Shown here piece after piece: positions 54,659-63,033 of a stretch of DNA of 64,000 nt; positions within the stretch are counted from its first letter, which is position 1, and every line of letters begins with the position of its first letter. Under the pieces are notes generated by a model. The model worked only from the letters and a program-made list of their open reading frames with translations, searched no databases and was not told the DNA's origin. The position numbers and the translations under genes are program-made. The stretch comes from an uncultured Clostridia bacterium (GTDB taxonomy: Bacteria; Bacillota; Clostridia; TANB77; CAG-508), in assembly GCA_944386325.1 (NCBI GenBank), contig CALXAP010000006.1, positions 1-64,000 on the forward strand, in the 5' to 3' direction.

Positions 54659-54745
54659 TTTCACTCCTATTTATACTAAATTGAGCATATACATTATTGC
54701 ATATGCTCATTTAGTTTAGTATTTAAAAATATTAATTATTTATCC

Positions 54746-54970
54746 TTAAGAATTTAATTCTTGTATTTTATTATCTATTGTTTTATTGATAAAGTTGATT
54801 ATTTCAGCTTCATTTGTTGATGCATTATCATATTCATTTACAGCTGTTTGTGCATTATTTAATATATTTCCTTGTAATGCAAATGTTATTGATACACCTG
54901 CTAAAATTAATAATACTATAATTGTTATAATTAATGCAACTAGTGTGATACCTTTGTTTCCTTTAAACAT
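54746..54970 (-). CDS. Type IV pilin (major pilin candidate)
   Basis: This very short pilin (74 aa) has a K-G-I-T-L-V-A-L-I-I-T-I-I-V-L-L-I-L-A-G leader/helix with cleavage after Gly7. The conserved Glu at mature position 5 is absent (Ala instead), as in many clostridial pilins. The C-terminal part is an acidic, Asn-rich helix with no Cys pair. GGAGG upstream. Smaller than most major pilins; it could be the major subunit of a thin pilus or a minor one. Confidence 0.85.
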   Translation of the reverse strand: MFKGNKGITLVALIITIIVLLILAGVSITFALQGNILNNAQTAVNEYDNASTNEAEIINFINKTIDNKIQELNS

Positions 54971-55022
54971 AAAAAATCCTCCTTTATTTATTTTATTATA
55001 TATTTAATACAATAAATATATA

Positions 55023-55484
55023 TTATTTCATACCACTATCTTCAAAGAAAGTTCCAGTTGAATTTGGATTTTCTTGTTCTTCTTTTGTACTTGTAGTATT
55101 TGAATTATTTATTGTATTTTTAACATTATTATTTTTTGTACTATTACTAGTACTTGAACTACTTGAATTTGTAGTTGTATTATTTTCATAATTACTTATA
55201 CTAAAAGGATCAACTTTTCCTTCTTTATAGCTACCTTGCTTTTTATAACCACTTAAATCAGAATCATCAATTTCATAAGTAACTATTATTCTCTCTTCTT
55301 CATTTTGAACAGCTTTATTTAATTCTTCTTTTACTTCACTTAAACTTGCTGGCATAGTATATTCTACTGGTTCTGGTATTGTTTTATTTATAGGTATATA
55401 ATCATAAAATATTACTGCCAAAATTAAAACAAGTGCTATACATAATAAAATAGTAATCATCAATTCCTTTAGAAAATTTTTCAC
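55023..55484 (-). CDS. Pilus-operon membrane protein, PilP-like position, 153 aa
   Basis: Start GTG 55484 after AGGAGG. One N-terminal membrane helix (about 8-26) is followed by about 60 ordered residues, with G-S-Y-K-E-G-K-V-D-P-F-S reminiscent of the G-x-x-D-P-F motif found at PilP/GspC-type connectors. A roughly 55-residue Ser/Thr/Asn low-complexity tail ends it. Family not assigned. Placed between the PilO-like gene and the pilin, where PilP sits in other T4P operons; here there is no secretin for it to contact. Confidence 0.65.
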   Translation of the reverse strand: MKNFLKELMITILLCIALVLILAVIFYDYIPINKTIPEPVEYTMPASLSEVKEELNKAVQNEEERIIVTYEIDDSDLSGYKKQGSYKEGKVDPFSISNYENNTTTNSSSSSTSNSTKNNNVKNTINNSNTTSTKEEQENPNSTGTFFEDSGMK

Positions 55485-55504
55485 TCAAATAACCTCCTTA
55501 TTAC

Positions 55505-56203
55505 TTATTTATTAGTATTTGTTGTATTATTCTGTGTAGAACTATCAGTAGAATTTGTGCTATTTGTAGTATTATCAATAGTATTATTTGTTGTTTTTAT
55601 ATTATCCAAATTTATTGCTACATCTCTAACATTAAATTTATAATTTAATATAGATCTACTATTTTCATTTTGAGTACCTGTAGGCTCTAATTCAAAATCT
55701 TCTATTGTAAAATTCAATTTATCATCTTTTTCAATATCAGCTATAAAATCAGATATATTGTTATATTCACCTGAGCCTTCAAATATTATATCAGACATAT
55801 TAGGTGTGCCTGTACTACTTTCTGCAATGCTTAAATTTAGTTTCAAATTATTTTCTGTTGCATAATTACCAATCTCTACCCATAACACTTCAATTTCATA
55901 TTTTTTATACTCTGATATATCTTGAATATTTGAATCTTCACCGATATCTACCAAACTTAAATATTCATTCTTAGTAGATATTAACTCTTTGCCTGCAGCA
56001 CTTAAATCTGATAGTGTTGTTGGATAAGTTTTATTTTTTAAAGTATCTAATTCTAATATTTTATTATCTAGTTCATTATTTTTATTTTTTATTTCTTGTA
56101 ATGACGCTATTTTTACTCCTGAAATACTAAAACCATTTACAACTATTGCATATGAAAATACTGATATTATTAAAATAATTAATATTAATATAATTTTTTT
56201 CAT
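55505..56203 (-). CDS. pilO: PilO-like pilus assembly protein
   Basis: The 232-aa protein has an N-terminal membrane helix (3-20), a coiled-coil linker (about 35-55: K-N-N-E-L-D-N-K-I-L-E-L-D), and a ferredoxin-like domain with E-G-S-G-E-Y-N-N-I-S-D-F-I, as in PilO. It ends in a Thr/Asn-rich tail of about 30 residues. Its ATG overlaps the PilMN stop by 4 bp (ATGA). PilN-PilO dimers organise the inner-membrane complex that links to PilM. Confidence 0.78.
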   Translation of the reverse strand: MKKIILILIILIISVFSYAIVVNGFSISGVKIASLQEIKNKNNELDNKILELDTLKNKTYPTTLSDLSAAGKELISTKNEYLSLVDIGEDSNIQDISEYKKYEIEVLWVEIGNYATENNLKLNLSIAESSTGTPNMSDIIFEGSGEYNNISDFIADIEKDDKLNFTIEDFELEPTGTQNENSRSILNYKFNVRDVAINLDNIKTTNNTIDNTTNSTNSTDSSTQNNTTNTNK

Positions 56204-57819
56204 GGTAAATCACCTTCAATCGTAATATTAATATATTCACCACTTTTATTTCCACTTGTAGTAGTTATATTTAGTAAATATTCTTTAGCTTTTAATTGTG
56301 CTAAGAAATAACCTAATTGTTCAATTTTCTTTGATCTAGCAGTAATAACAATATGTGAACCTTCAGTATTCTTTAGAGAAGTTAATTGTGCTTCCTCTGG
56401 TATACAGAACATTATTCTATTTAATAAATTAGGTATTGCATTTTTTGATTTATATTTTTCACTAGCTTTTTCATTTATTTCATCTATTTGTTTTATTAAA
56501 TTATTATAATCATTTGTTCTTGTTTTTATATCATCAATATCACTTTGTACTGCTGCAATTTGCTTATAAAATCCCTCTTTTGCATTATCTGACTCATTTA
56601 TTTTAGCTTGTAACTGATTATTTACTGCGATAGAAAATACAGAGTATAATATAATAGCAGTTAAAATTGTACCAGCTATTCTTGCCAATACTCTATCTGT
56701 TCCATCAAATTCTTTTCCTAAATCTACTTTTGCAGTTAATAGAGACATTAATTTTTTGTTAGATGAACTTCCACTTGAAGCTCCTAACTGTGGTAATTCA
56801 ATCTTATCTCTCAATGTTAATTCCTTGAAATTAACACTACTAATTCCTAGTCCTAGTCCTTGAAGAGCTAATGCAACTGCTGAATTCACTTCTATATATT
56901 CTTTAATATTTACTTTTAAAGAAGATGTTTCTATAAAATATGGTTTTAAAATTTCACATTTTATATTATTTAAGTTTTCTTGAAAATATAAGTCGATATT
57001 GTTTATAACAACTCCAGCTCCTGTAAGATATATTTTATCTACATTTAATTTATTATCTGATAATATTTTTTTGAATTTTTTAATTATATTATACAATACA
57101 GGCATTATATCTTCTAAATATTCATTATCTGCTATTTGTAAATCCTTACTATTTGATGTATATATTGTTGTATTTTTGCATAAATCATATGCTTTAGAAT
57201 AAGAATTTTCTCTTATTCCAATTTTATCAAATATTTGCTTCATTCCATCTGATAATACCTTAATTTCATATAATATACCATCTAATATTATTGTAATAAT
57301 AGTTCTATCTTCAATATTTATTATAGCAACATTTTCTTTTGTGTTTGTTTCTATTAAATTTGTAATACTTGTAGATAATGGTGTTATATTTCTCAATTTA
57401 TACTTTTCTAATTCTTTAACTTTTCTTGCAATTTCAGTTTTATTTGCTGATATATATATAGCTCTTAATTTTTCATCATCATCTCTATTTGGCACACAAA
57501 AATATCTTGAATCTATAACATTTTTATTTATTCCATTTTCATCACAATAAAATTCAAATTCTGTTTTTATAGCTTTTTCTATGTCCTTTTTACTAAGCAT
57601 AGAAAATACATTAAAATAATTATACATTTCATCTGATAAATTAATACTAATTGGTGTTTTAAAACTATATGTTTCGCTTATTATTTGATTTAATACATCT
57701 TCTAACATTTCGTATTGTTTTACACCATATGACTCTATTTTTATATTATTACGTTCTTTAGATATCTTAGCATATTTTATCATATTACTATCTATATATA
57801 ACCCCAAACATTCCGCCAT
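56200..57819 (-). CDS. PilM-PilN fusion protein
   Basis: The 539-aa protein joins two pilus functions usually encoded separately. Residues about 1-335 form an actin-like PilM domain (G-L-Y-I-D-S-N-M-I-K-Y-A, I-Y-L-T-G-A-G-V-V near 270). A linker of Ser/Gly/Lys follows. A membrane helix (about 375-400) and a PilN-like C-terminal domain with coiled coil (about 405-470) and C-I-P-E-E-A-Q-L-T-S-L end it. In Gram-negative bacteria PilN's N-terminal tail binds PilM; fusion would fix that contact. First gene of the operon, with AAGGAGAA. Confidence 0.82.
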   Translation of the reverse strand: MAECLGLYIDSNMIKYAKISKERNNIKIESYGVKQYEMLEDVLNQIISETYSFKTPISINLSDEMYNYFNVFSMLSKKDIEKAIKTEFEFYCDENGINKNVIDSRYFCVPNRDDDEKLRAIYISANKTEIARKVKELEKYKLRNITPLSTSITNLIETNTKENVAIINIEDRTIITIILDGILYEIKVLSDGMKQIFDKIGIRENSYSKAYDLCKNTTIYTSNSKDLQIADNEYLEDIMPVLYNIIKKFKKILSDNKLNVDKIYLTGAGVVINNIDLYFQENLNNIKCEILKPYFIETSSLKVNIKEYIEVNSAVALALQGLGLGISSVNFKELTLRDKIELPQLGASSGSSSNKKLMSLLTAKVDLGKEFDGTDRVLARIAGTILTAIILYSVFSIAVNNQLQAKINESDNAKEGFYKQIAAVQSDIDDIKTRTNDYNNLIKQIDEINEKASEKYKSKNAIPNLLNRIMFCIPEEAQLTSLKNTEGSHIVITARSKKIEQLGYFLAQLKAKEYLLNITTTSGNKSGEYINITIEGDLP

Positions 57820-58073
57820 AATATTCTCCTTATTTTATAATAATTCAAAATATTTTATAAGTATTGTATGCAAAAAAAAACAAATTATGATGTTTTTTTA
57901 CAAATTATCATTAACATATTTATAGATATCATATAAAGCATTTATAAGTCAATATTTTTATCTGAATTGTAATGTATTTGTAATTTTATTGTAATACTTT
58001 TTTTCATGTTTTTTGTATATTTATAGAAAAAAAGGAAAATATATTATTAACACTTATTTATGGAGGTAAAAAC

Positions 58074-58289
58074 ATGGTTACAGAAAAACATATAAAAGTT
58101 ACAGGAATGTCAACTGTATCTTGGAAAGATGCTATAGTTCAAACTATTGCAGAAGCTGCAAAAACAATTGATTATATATCAACTGTTACTGTATTAGAAC
58201 AAACAGCTAAAGTAAATGGAAAGAAAATTGTAGAATACTATTCAACATTAGATCTTTCATTTGTAGTTGATAGAGAAAGAGAAGATTAA
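58074..58289 (+). CDS. Dodecin-family protein
   Basis: The 71-aa protein has the dodecin strand-helix-strand-strand layout: H-I-K-V-T-G-M-S-T-V-S-W-K-D-A-I, the helix A-E-A-A-K-T-I, and V-L-E-Q-T-A-K-V-N-G-K-K-I-V-E-Y and L-S-F-V-V-D. Dodecins form 12-subunit shells that bind flavins. The Trp that stacks on flavin in archaeal members appears replaced by Thr37, so flavin use is doubtful. It lies 35 bp upstream of spoVAC in the same direction, with GGAGG. The link with DPA transport is unexplained. Confidence 0.8.
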   Translation: MVTEKHIKVTGMSTVSWKDAIVQTIAEAAKTIDYISTVTVLEQTAKVNGKKIVEYYSTLDLSFVVDRERED

Positions 58290-58324
58290 TTTTTAATTTA
58301 AATTTGCTTAAATGGAGGTTTTTT

Positions 58325-58795
58325 ATGAATTCTTCACCACTTGATACAAAACAAGATTATGAAAATTATGTTAATTCAAAATCACCTAATTCTCCTATTT
58401 TAAAAAATTGTTTCAATGCTTTTTGGGTTGGTGGACTAATTTGCACTATTGGTCAATTAATATCAAGTTATTGTCAATATCGAGGTTTAGATCAAAACAT
58501 GAGTAATACTATTGTTTCTATTATTTTAATATTTATAACAGCTTTTCTAACATCTATTAATTTATTTAATAAAATAGGTAAATTTGCAGGAGCTGGCTCA
58601 TTAGTTCCTATAACTGGATTTGCAAACTCAATTGTATCTCCTGCTATGGAATATAAATCAGAAGGATATGTAATGGGTGTTGGTGGAAAAATGTTTACAG
58701 TTGCAGGTCCTGTATTAGTTTTTGGAATATCTGCTTCTATATTAGTAGGAATATTATATTTAATATTCAATACACAATCTATAATTATAATGTAG
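58325..58795 (+). CDS. spoVAC: Stage V sporulation protein AC
   Basis: This 156-aa protein has about four membrane helices and the SpoVAC hallmarks A-F-W-V-G-G-L-I-C-T-I-G-Q, F-A-G-A-G-S-L-V-P-I-T-G-F-A-N-S-I and E-G-Y-V-M-G-V-G-G-K-M-F. SpoVAC is a mechanosensitive-type channel for release and uptake of DPA-calcium in the spore inner membrane. ATG 58325 follows AATGGAGG at 6 nt; the earlier in-frame frame is in the ribosome-binding region. Confidence 0.97.
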   Translation: MNSSPLDTKQDYENYVNSKSPNSPILKNCFNAFWVGGLICTIGQLISSYCQYRGLDQNMSNTIVSIILIFITAFLTSINLFNKIGKFAGAGSLVPITGFANSIVSPAMEYKSEGYVMGVGGKMFTVAGPVLVFGISASILVGILYLIFNTQSIIIM

Positions 58796-58840
58796 ATTAA
58801 ATCTATTAAAGCTATTTAATTAGCTATTTTGGAGGTAAAT

Positions 58841-59845
58841 GTGAATAGAATAGGAAATCAAACAATTAAATTTAATAACCCACCAACTATATTAGAAACA
58901 GCCAGTATTGTTGGTCCAAAAGAATCAAATGGTCCTCTTGCAAAATATTTTGATAAATGTTTAGAAGATGAATTCTGGGGAGAAAACAGTTGGGAAAAAG
59001 CAGAAAGTAAAATGATTAAAGAAGCATCAAATCTAGTTATATCTAAATCTAATTTACCAATTGATGATATTAATTTTTGTCTAGCTGGTGATTTGCTAAA
59101 TCAATGTATATCTTCAAGTTTTGGTTTAAGAGAAATCAATATTCCTTTTTTTGGAATATTTGGTGCATGTTCTACATTTGCTGAAAGTTTATGTTTAGGT
59201 TCTATATTAGTTGAATCAAATGCTGCAAATAATGTTTTATGTAGTGTCTCTAGTCATTTTTGTAGTGCAGAAAAACAATTTCGTTTTCCACTTGAATTAG
59301 GAAATCAAAGACCTCAAAGTGCTCAATGGACTGTTACAGGTTCTGGATGTGCTATACTTTCTAAAACTGGTCAAGGTCCTTATATAACACATATAACTCC
59401 TGGTAAAATTATTGATATGGGAATAAAAGATTCTAATAATATGGGTGCTGCTATGGCACCTGCAGCACTTGACACTTTAATTACTCATTTTAAAGATACT
59501 GGTAGAAACCCTAGTTATTATGATGGTATTTTTACTGGAGATTTAGGTTATGTTGGAAAAGAAATTTTAAAAGAATTAGCCTTATCTAAAGGTTACAATA
59601 TAAATTCTAATTACAATGATTGTGGAGTTTTAATTTTCGATAAGGATTCTCAAGATACTCATTCTGGTGGTTCTGGATGTGCTTGTGCAGCAACAGTATT
59701 TTCAGGATATTTATTCAACCAATTAAAAGAAAAAAAATATAAAAAAATATTATTGATTGCTACAGGTGCTTTAACAAATTCCACAACAGCACAGCAAGGA
59801 GAAAGTATTCCTGGTATAGCACATGCTGTAAGTATTGAAATTTAA
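58841..59845 (+). CDS. spoVAD: Stage V sporulation protein AD
   Basis: This 334-aa soluble, thiolase-fold protein binds DPA. Motifs: A-S-I-V-G-P-K-E-S-N-G-P-L, F-G-I-F-G-A-C-S-T-F-A-E-S-L, F-C-S-A-E-K-Q-F-R-F-P-L-E-L-G-N-Q-R-P, and H-S-G-G-S-G-C-A-C. GTG 58841 is 5 nt after GGAGG; the upstream TTG belongs to that site. It lies between spoVAC and spoVAE in the conserved spoVA order. Confidence 0.97.
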   Translation: MNRIGNQTIKFNNPPTILETASIVGPKESNGPLAKYFDKCLEDEFWGENSWEKAESKMIKEASNLVISKSNLPIDDINFCLAGDLLNQCISSSFGLREINIPFFGIFGACSTFAESLCLGSILVESNAANNVLCSVSSHFCSAEKQFRFPLELGNQRPQSAQWTVTGSGCAILSKTGQGPYITHITPGKIIDMGIKDSNNMGAAMAPAALDTLITHFKDTGRNPSYYDGIFTGDLGYVGKEILKELALSKGYNINSNYNDCGVLIFDKDSQDTHSGGSGCACAATVFSGYLFNQLKEKKYKKILLIATGALTNSTTAQQGESIPGIAHAVSIEI

Positions 59846-59856
59846 TGGAGGTTCAA

Positions 59857-60243
59857 ATGGAATTTTTTCAAACACTTGATTATATGATGCTTTTAAAAGC
59901 ATTTGTTGTAGGAGGATTAATTTGTATTGTTGGTCAAATATTAATTGATAAAACTAAATTAACTTCTGCAAGGATACTAGTTATATTTGTTACAACTGGT
60001 GTAATTCTTGGTGGATTAGGAATATATAAGTATTTAGTTGATTTTGCTGGCAGTGGTGCAACTGTACCTCTTACTGGATTTGGTAATGCACTTGCAAAAG
60101 GTGCAATTGAAGGAGTAAAGCAATATGGTTTCATTGGAGCTTTTACTGGTGGAATTACAGCAGCTGCTGGTGGAATTGCTGCTGCTGTTTTCTTTGGATA
60201 TATTGCTGCATTAATTGCAAAACCAAAAATGAAAAAACAATAG
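59857..60243 (+). CDS. spoVAE: Stage V sporulation protein AE
   Basis: This 128-aa membrane protein is homologous to SpoVAC in part: A-F-V-V-G-G-L-I-C-I-V-G-Q, F-A-G-S-G-A-T-V-P-L-T-G-F-G-N-A-L and G-A-F-T-G-G-I. It is part of the DPA channel. ATG 59857 follows ATGGAGG, whose ATG overlaps the spoVAD stop; the two genes are tightly coupled. Last gene before a bidirectional terminator. Confidence 0.95.
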   Translation: MEFFQTLDYMMLLKAFVVGGLICIVGQILIDKTKLTSARILVIFVTTGVILGGLGIYKYLVDFAGSGATVPLTGFGNALAKGAIEGVKQYGFIGAFTGGITAAAGGIAAAVFFGYIAALIAKPKMKKQ

Positions 60244-60264
60244 GAAACTTCCCTATTGTTTTTT
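60232..60264. terminator. Bidirectional terminator between spoVAE and trxA
   Basis: AAAAAACAATAGG (60232-60244) with CCTATTGTTTTTT (60252-60264); it overlaps the end of spoVAE and the trxA 3' end. Confidence 0.78.
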
Positions 60265-60576
60265 ATTTTCTATAATAATTTTTTCAAATTCTTCTATTGG
60301 TCTTACACCTGATAATCTACCTAATTCTACACCATTTTTGTAGAATATTATTGTTGGTACTACTTCAATATTATTTTCTCCTGCTAACTCTTCATTTTCA
60401 TCAATATCTACTTTTGCAACTCTTACATCATTATTATATTTTTGTGCAATTTCATCTATTATTGGAGACATCATATTACAAGGTCCACACCATGTTGCGA
60501 AAAAATCAACTAATAATAATTCTTTACCTTTTAATAATTCTTTAAAATTATCTTTATTTGGGTATAATATTGACAT
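60253..60576 (-). CDS. trxA: Thioredoxin
   Basis: The 107-aa protein has the catalytic W-C30-G-P-C33 motif, A-K-V-D-I-D-E-N and the cis-Pro turn E-V-V-P-T-I. It reduces disulfides of cytosolic proteins. Start after AAAAGGAGG. Confidence 0.95.
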   Translation of the reverse strand: MSILYPNKDNFKELLKGKELLLVDFFATWCGPCNMMSPIIDEIAQKYNNDVRVAKVDIDENEELAGENNIEVVPTIIFYKNGVELGRLSGVRPIEEFEKIIIENKKQ

Positions 60577-60656
60577 ATATTATCCTCCTTTTAATAATAT
60601 TATTTTCATTTTTTATAATATTATGTATTTTCTCATTTACCTCAAATTACATAACA

Positions 60657-60911
60657 TTATTCTATTACACATACAATTCCTAATACAATAGTTAATATTG
60701 CAAATATTATGCCAAATATTATAGTCCATTTTTTTAATGAACCTTCTTTTGTTCTTCCTTTATTTTTTTCATAAAAATTACCAGAAGATGATGAACCTAC
60801 TATTGCACCTGATAATCCTTCTTGTCCTTTTTTTTGTAATAAAGTTAATATAATTATTACTACACATACTAATATATATATACCTGATAAAATATATTTT
60901 AATATTTCCAT
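60657..60911 (-). CDS. secG: Preprotein translocase subunit SecG
   Basis: The 84-aa protein has two membrane helices (about 4-23 and 62-82) and the family segment L-L-Q-K-K-G-Q-E-G-L-S-G-A-I-V-G between them. It assists SecYEG translocation. GGGGGAA precedes ATG. It stands between trxA and truA on the same strand. Confidence 0.92.
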   Translation of the reverse strand: MEILKYILSGIYILVCVVIIILTLLQKKGQEGLSGAIVGSSSSGNFYEKNKGRTKEGSLKKWTIIFGIIFAILTIVLGIVCVIE

Positions 60912-60975
60912 TAATTTTCCCCCTACGTTTTTTATCTTTCATATTTTAACATATAATATTTAAAATTACAAGTAT

Positions 60976-61710
60976 TTAATAATTTACTTCTACAAGATAC
61001 AGTCCCTGTGGTGGTAAAGTCCTTCCTGCCAATTTTCTATCTTTTGCTTGTAAAATTTTTTTAATATCTTCTGGTTTAATTTTTCCCATTCCAACATCAA
61101 CAAGAGTACCTGATATTATTCTAACCATATTATATAAAAAGCCACTTCCGACATACTCCATATAGATTCTTTCACCATTTTTTTCTATATTGATATTATA
61201 TATTGTTCTAATGCTATTTTTACTGCTAGTTCCACTTGCTTTAAAAGATGCAAAATCGTGTTCACCTTCTAAATATTTTGCAGCTTGTTTCATTTTTTCT
61301 ATATCCAATTCATTTGTTATATTATATTCTAATGCTCTATATATTGCACTTCCTGTTTGAGAATTATTTATAATATATCTATATTTTTTTGATTTACAAT
61401 TATATCTAGCATGAAATCTCTCATCTACTTCTTCTGCAAATTTAATTCTTATACTTTTTTTAAGTTTAGAATTAATTGCATTTGGTATTTTTTCTATAGG
61501 TATATTACAATTTGTTTTAAAATTTGCAGTTTGTCCCAAACTATGAACACCCGCATCAGTTCTACCAGAAGCAATTAAGTTTACCTTTTCTCCTGTAATC
61601 TGCTCTATTGCAAATTCTATTTCACCCTGTATATTTAACTTATTAGGTTGCTTTTGCCAGCCATTAAAGTCTTTTCCGTCATATTCTATTATCAATTTAA
61701 TATTTCTCAT
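60976..61710 (-). CDS. truA: tRNA pseudouridine synthase A
   Basis: This 244-aa enzyme modifies U38-40 of tRNA. Catalytic Asp52 is in S-G-R-T-D-A-G-V-H-S; Y-D-G-K-D-F-N-G-W-Q and N-M-V-R-I-I-S-G-T-L-V-D-V-G are further hallmarks. Its ATG overlaps the cdaA stop (ATGA). Confidence 0.95.
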   Translation of the reverse strand: MRNIKLIIEYDGKDFNGWQKQPNKLNIQGEIEFAIEQITGEKVNLIASGRTDAGVHSLGQTANFKTNCNIPIEKIPNAINSKLKKSIRIKFAEEVDERFHARYNCKSKKYRYIINNSQTGSAIYRALEYNITNELDIEKMKQAAKYLEGEHDFASFKASGTSSKNSIRTIYNINIEKNGERIYMEYVGSGFLYNMVRIISGTLVDVGMGKIKPEDIKKILQAKDRKLAGRTLPPQGLYLVEVNY

Positions 61711-62645
61711 TTTTTTATCTCTTCTTTTTTATTTGTAGAATTATTCCTATTCAATTTATCTTTTATCCTATTTAATAAATTTATTTGTTTTTTATCATTT
61801 TGAGGCATTCTTTTTGTTACGATATTTTTTATTAAAATTCTTTTTAAAGCTTCTTCTTTTACATCAGCAATTAATGTTCCATCTTTTGCAATAGAAATTT
61901 TTCCAGTTTCTTCTGAGACAACTACAGCAATACTATCTGATTCTTTAGAAATACCAATTGCAGCTCTATGCCTTGTACCTAATTCTTTTGCAATATCTTT
62001 ATCACTTGCAAGAGGTAACATACATGCAGAAGCCATTATTTTATTATCACTAATAACAACAGCACCATCATGCAAAGGAGTATTTGGTGTAAATATATTT
62101 ACCAATAGTTGTGGAGAAATTTCAGAATTCATATATATACCTGTACTTATTATATCCTTAATTTCAATATCTCTTTCTATAACTATTAATGCTCCTGTTT
62201 TAGTTTTTGCAAGTTCTGTTGCAGCTATTGCAATTTTATATATATTTTCTTTGGTTTTTGTCGCAATATCTTTATCTATTCCAAAAAACTTTGTTATTTT
62301 ACTTGTTCCTAATTGCTCCAATGCTCTTCTAAGTTCTGGCTGAAATATGACTATTATTATAATTACTCCATATGTCATAACAGAATTCAATATAAAATGT
62401 AATATATTTAATTGTAATAAACCACTTAATGCTGTTGCAATTATCAAATAAACTATACCTTTTAATAATTGCCATGCCCTTGTTTCTTTTACCAATTGTA
62501 AAACCTTATATGCTAAAAAAACAACTATAGTTATATCAATTATTAATAGTATTAATTTTATAGGATACTGGTGTAAACTCAGTAGATAATCTGCTATATT
62601 TTGTTCATAAAAATTTTCAAACATTATTTTTATATTTTCTAACAT
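61707..62645 (-). CDS. cdaA: Diadenylate cyclase CdaA
   Basis: This 312-aa enzyme makes cyclic di-AMP. It has three membrane helices (about 33-48, 60-75, 82-100), then the DAC domain with L-H-D-G-A (193-195) and G-T-R-H-R-A-A-I (R225-H-R227). The C-terminal 40 residues are basic. In most Firmicutes cdaA is followed by cdaR and glmM; here truA follows directly by overlap and no cdaR is nearby. Confidence 0.95.
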   Translation of the reverse strand: MLENIKIMFENFYEQNIADYLLSLHQYPIKLILLIIDITIVVFLAYKVLQLVKETRAWQLLKGIVYLIIATALSGLLQLNILHFILNSVMTYGVIIIIVIFQPELRRALEQLGTSKITKFFGIDKDIATKTKENIYKIAIAATELAKTKTGALIVIERDIEIKDIISTGIYMNSEISPQLLVNIFTPNTPLHDGAVVISDNKIMASACMLPLASDKDIAKELGTRHRAAIGISKESDSIAVVVSEETGKISIAKDGTLIADVKEEALKRILIKNIVTKRMPQNDKKQINLLNRIKDKLNRNNSTNKKEEIKK

Positions 62646-62659
62646 ATATTACCTCACAT

Positions 62660-62758
62660 TTATGCTGCAAATATATAATATACTAATGTAAATATAGATG
62701 CAGAAGCTAAAGCTATTATTAATATTGCAGCTATAATTTTTACCCAAATTTTATTCAT
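62660..62758 (-). CDS. Micro-ORF: 32-aa single-helix membrane peptide
   Basis: ATG 62758 follows AAGGGAAGAG. The product is a short Lys-containing N-terminus and one hydrophobic segment (A-A-I-L-I-I-A-L-A-S-A-S, residues 10-28). It lies just upstream of cdaA (14 bp between stop and start) and so is likely cotranscribed. No family assigned; small single-helix proteins of similar size occur in clostridia. Confidence 0.55.
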   Translation of the reverse strand: MNKIWVKIIAAILIIALASASIFTLVYYIFAA

Positions 62759-62813
62759 TTGTCATCTCTTCCCTTCTTATGTTTTTTATTATACAGATTT
62801 CATAATAACACAA

Positions 62814-62857
62814 AAATAAATAGAATTCAAGATTTTTCATTTGAATTCTATTTATTT
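62814..62857 (-). terminator. Terminator of pheT
   Basis: 17-bp perfect stem with GAATTC centre arms (62814-62830 with 62841-62857), T-run on the minus strand. It separates pheT (plus repeat copy D) from the cdaA group. Confidence 0.78.
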
Positions 62858-62880
62858 CCAATATTTATCTTTACAATTTA

Positions 62881-62985
62881 CAGCTAAAATTTATATGTTA
62901 ATTTTTTCGAGAAATAGTTATTTAGGGCGGGCGAACACTGTTCGCCCCTACAACTATTCTATTAGATTTTTTACAATTATAAATA
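62881..62985. repeat. Dispersed intergenic hairpin repeat, copy D
   Basis: Core GGGCGAACACTGTTCGCCC at 62929-62947 followed by CCTACAAC. Left flank CAGCTAAAATTTATATGT shared with copy A, right flank ATTAGATTTTTTACAATT shared with copy B. Between the pheT stop and its terminator region. Confidence 0.88.
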
Positions 62986-63033
62986 GTTATTTTTGTAAAT
63001 ATTATTGTATAATGCAAATTGTAACGATATCTA

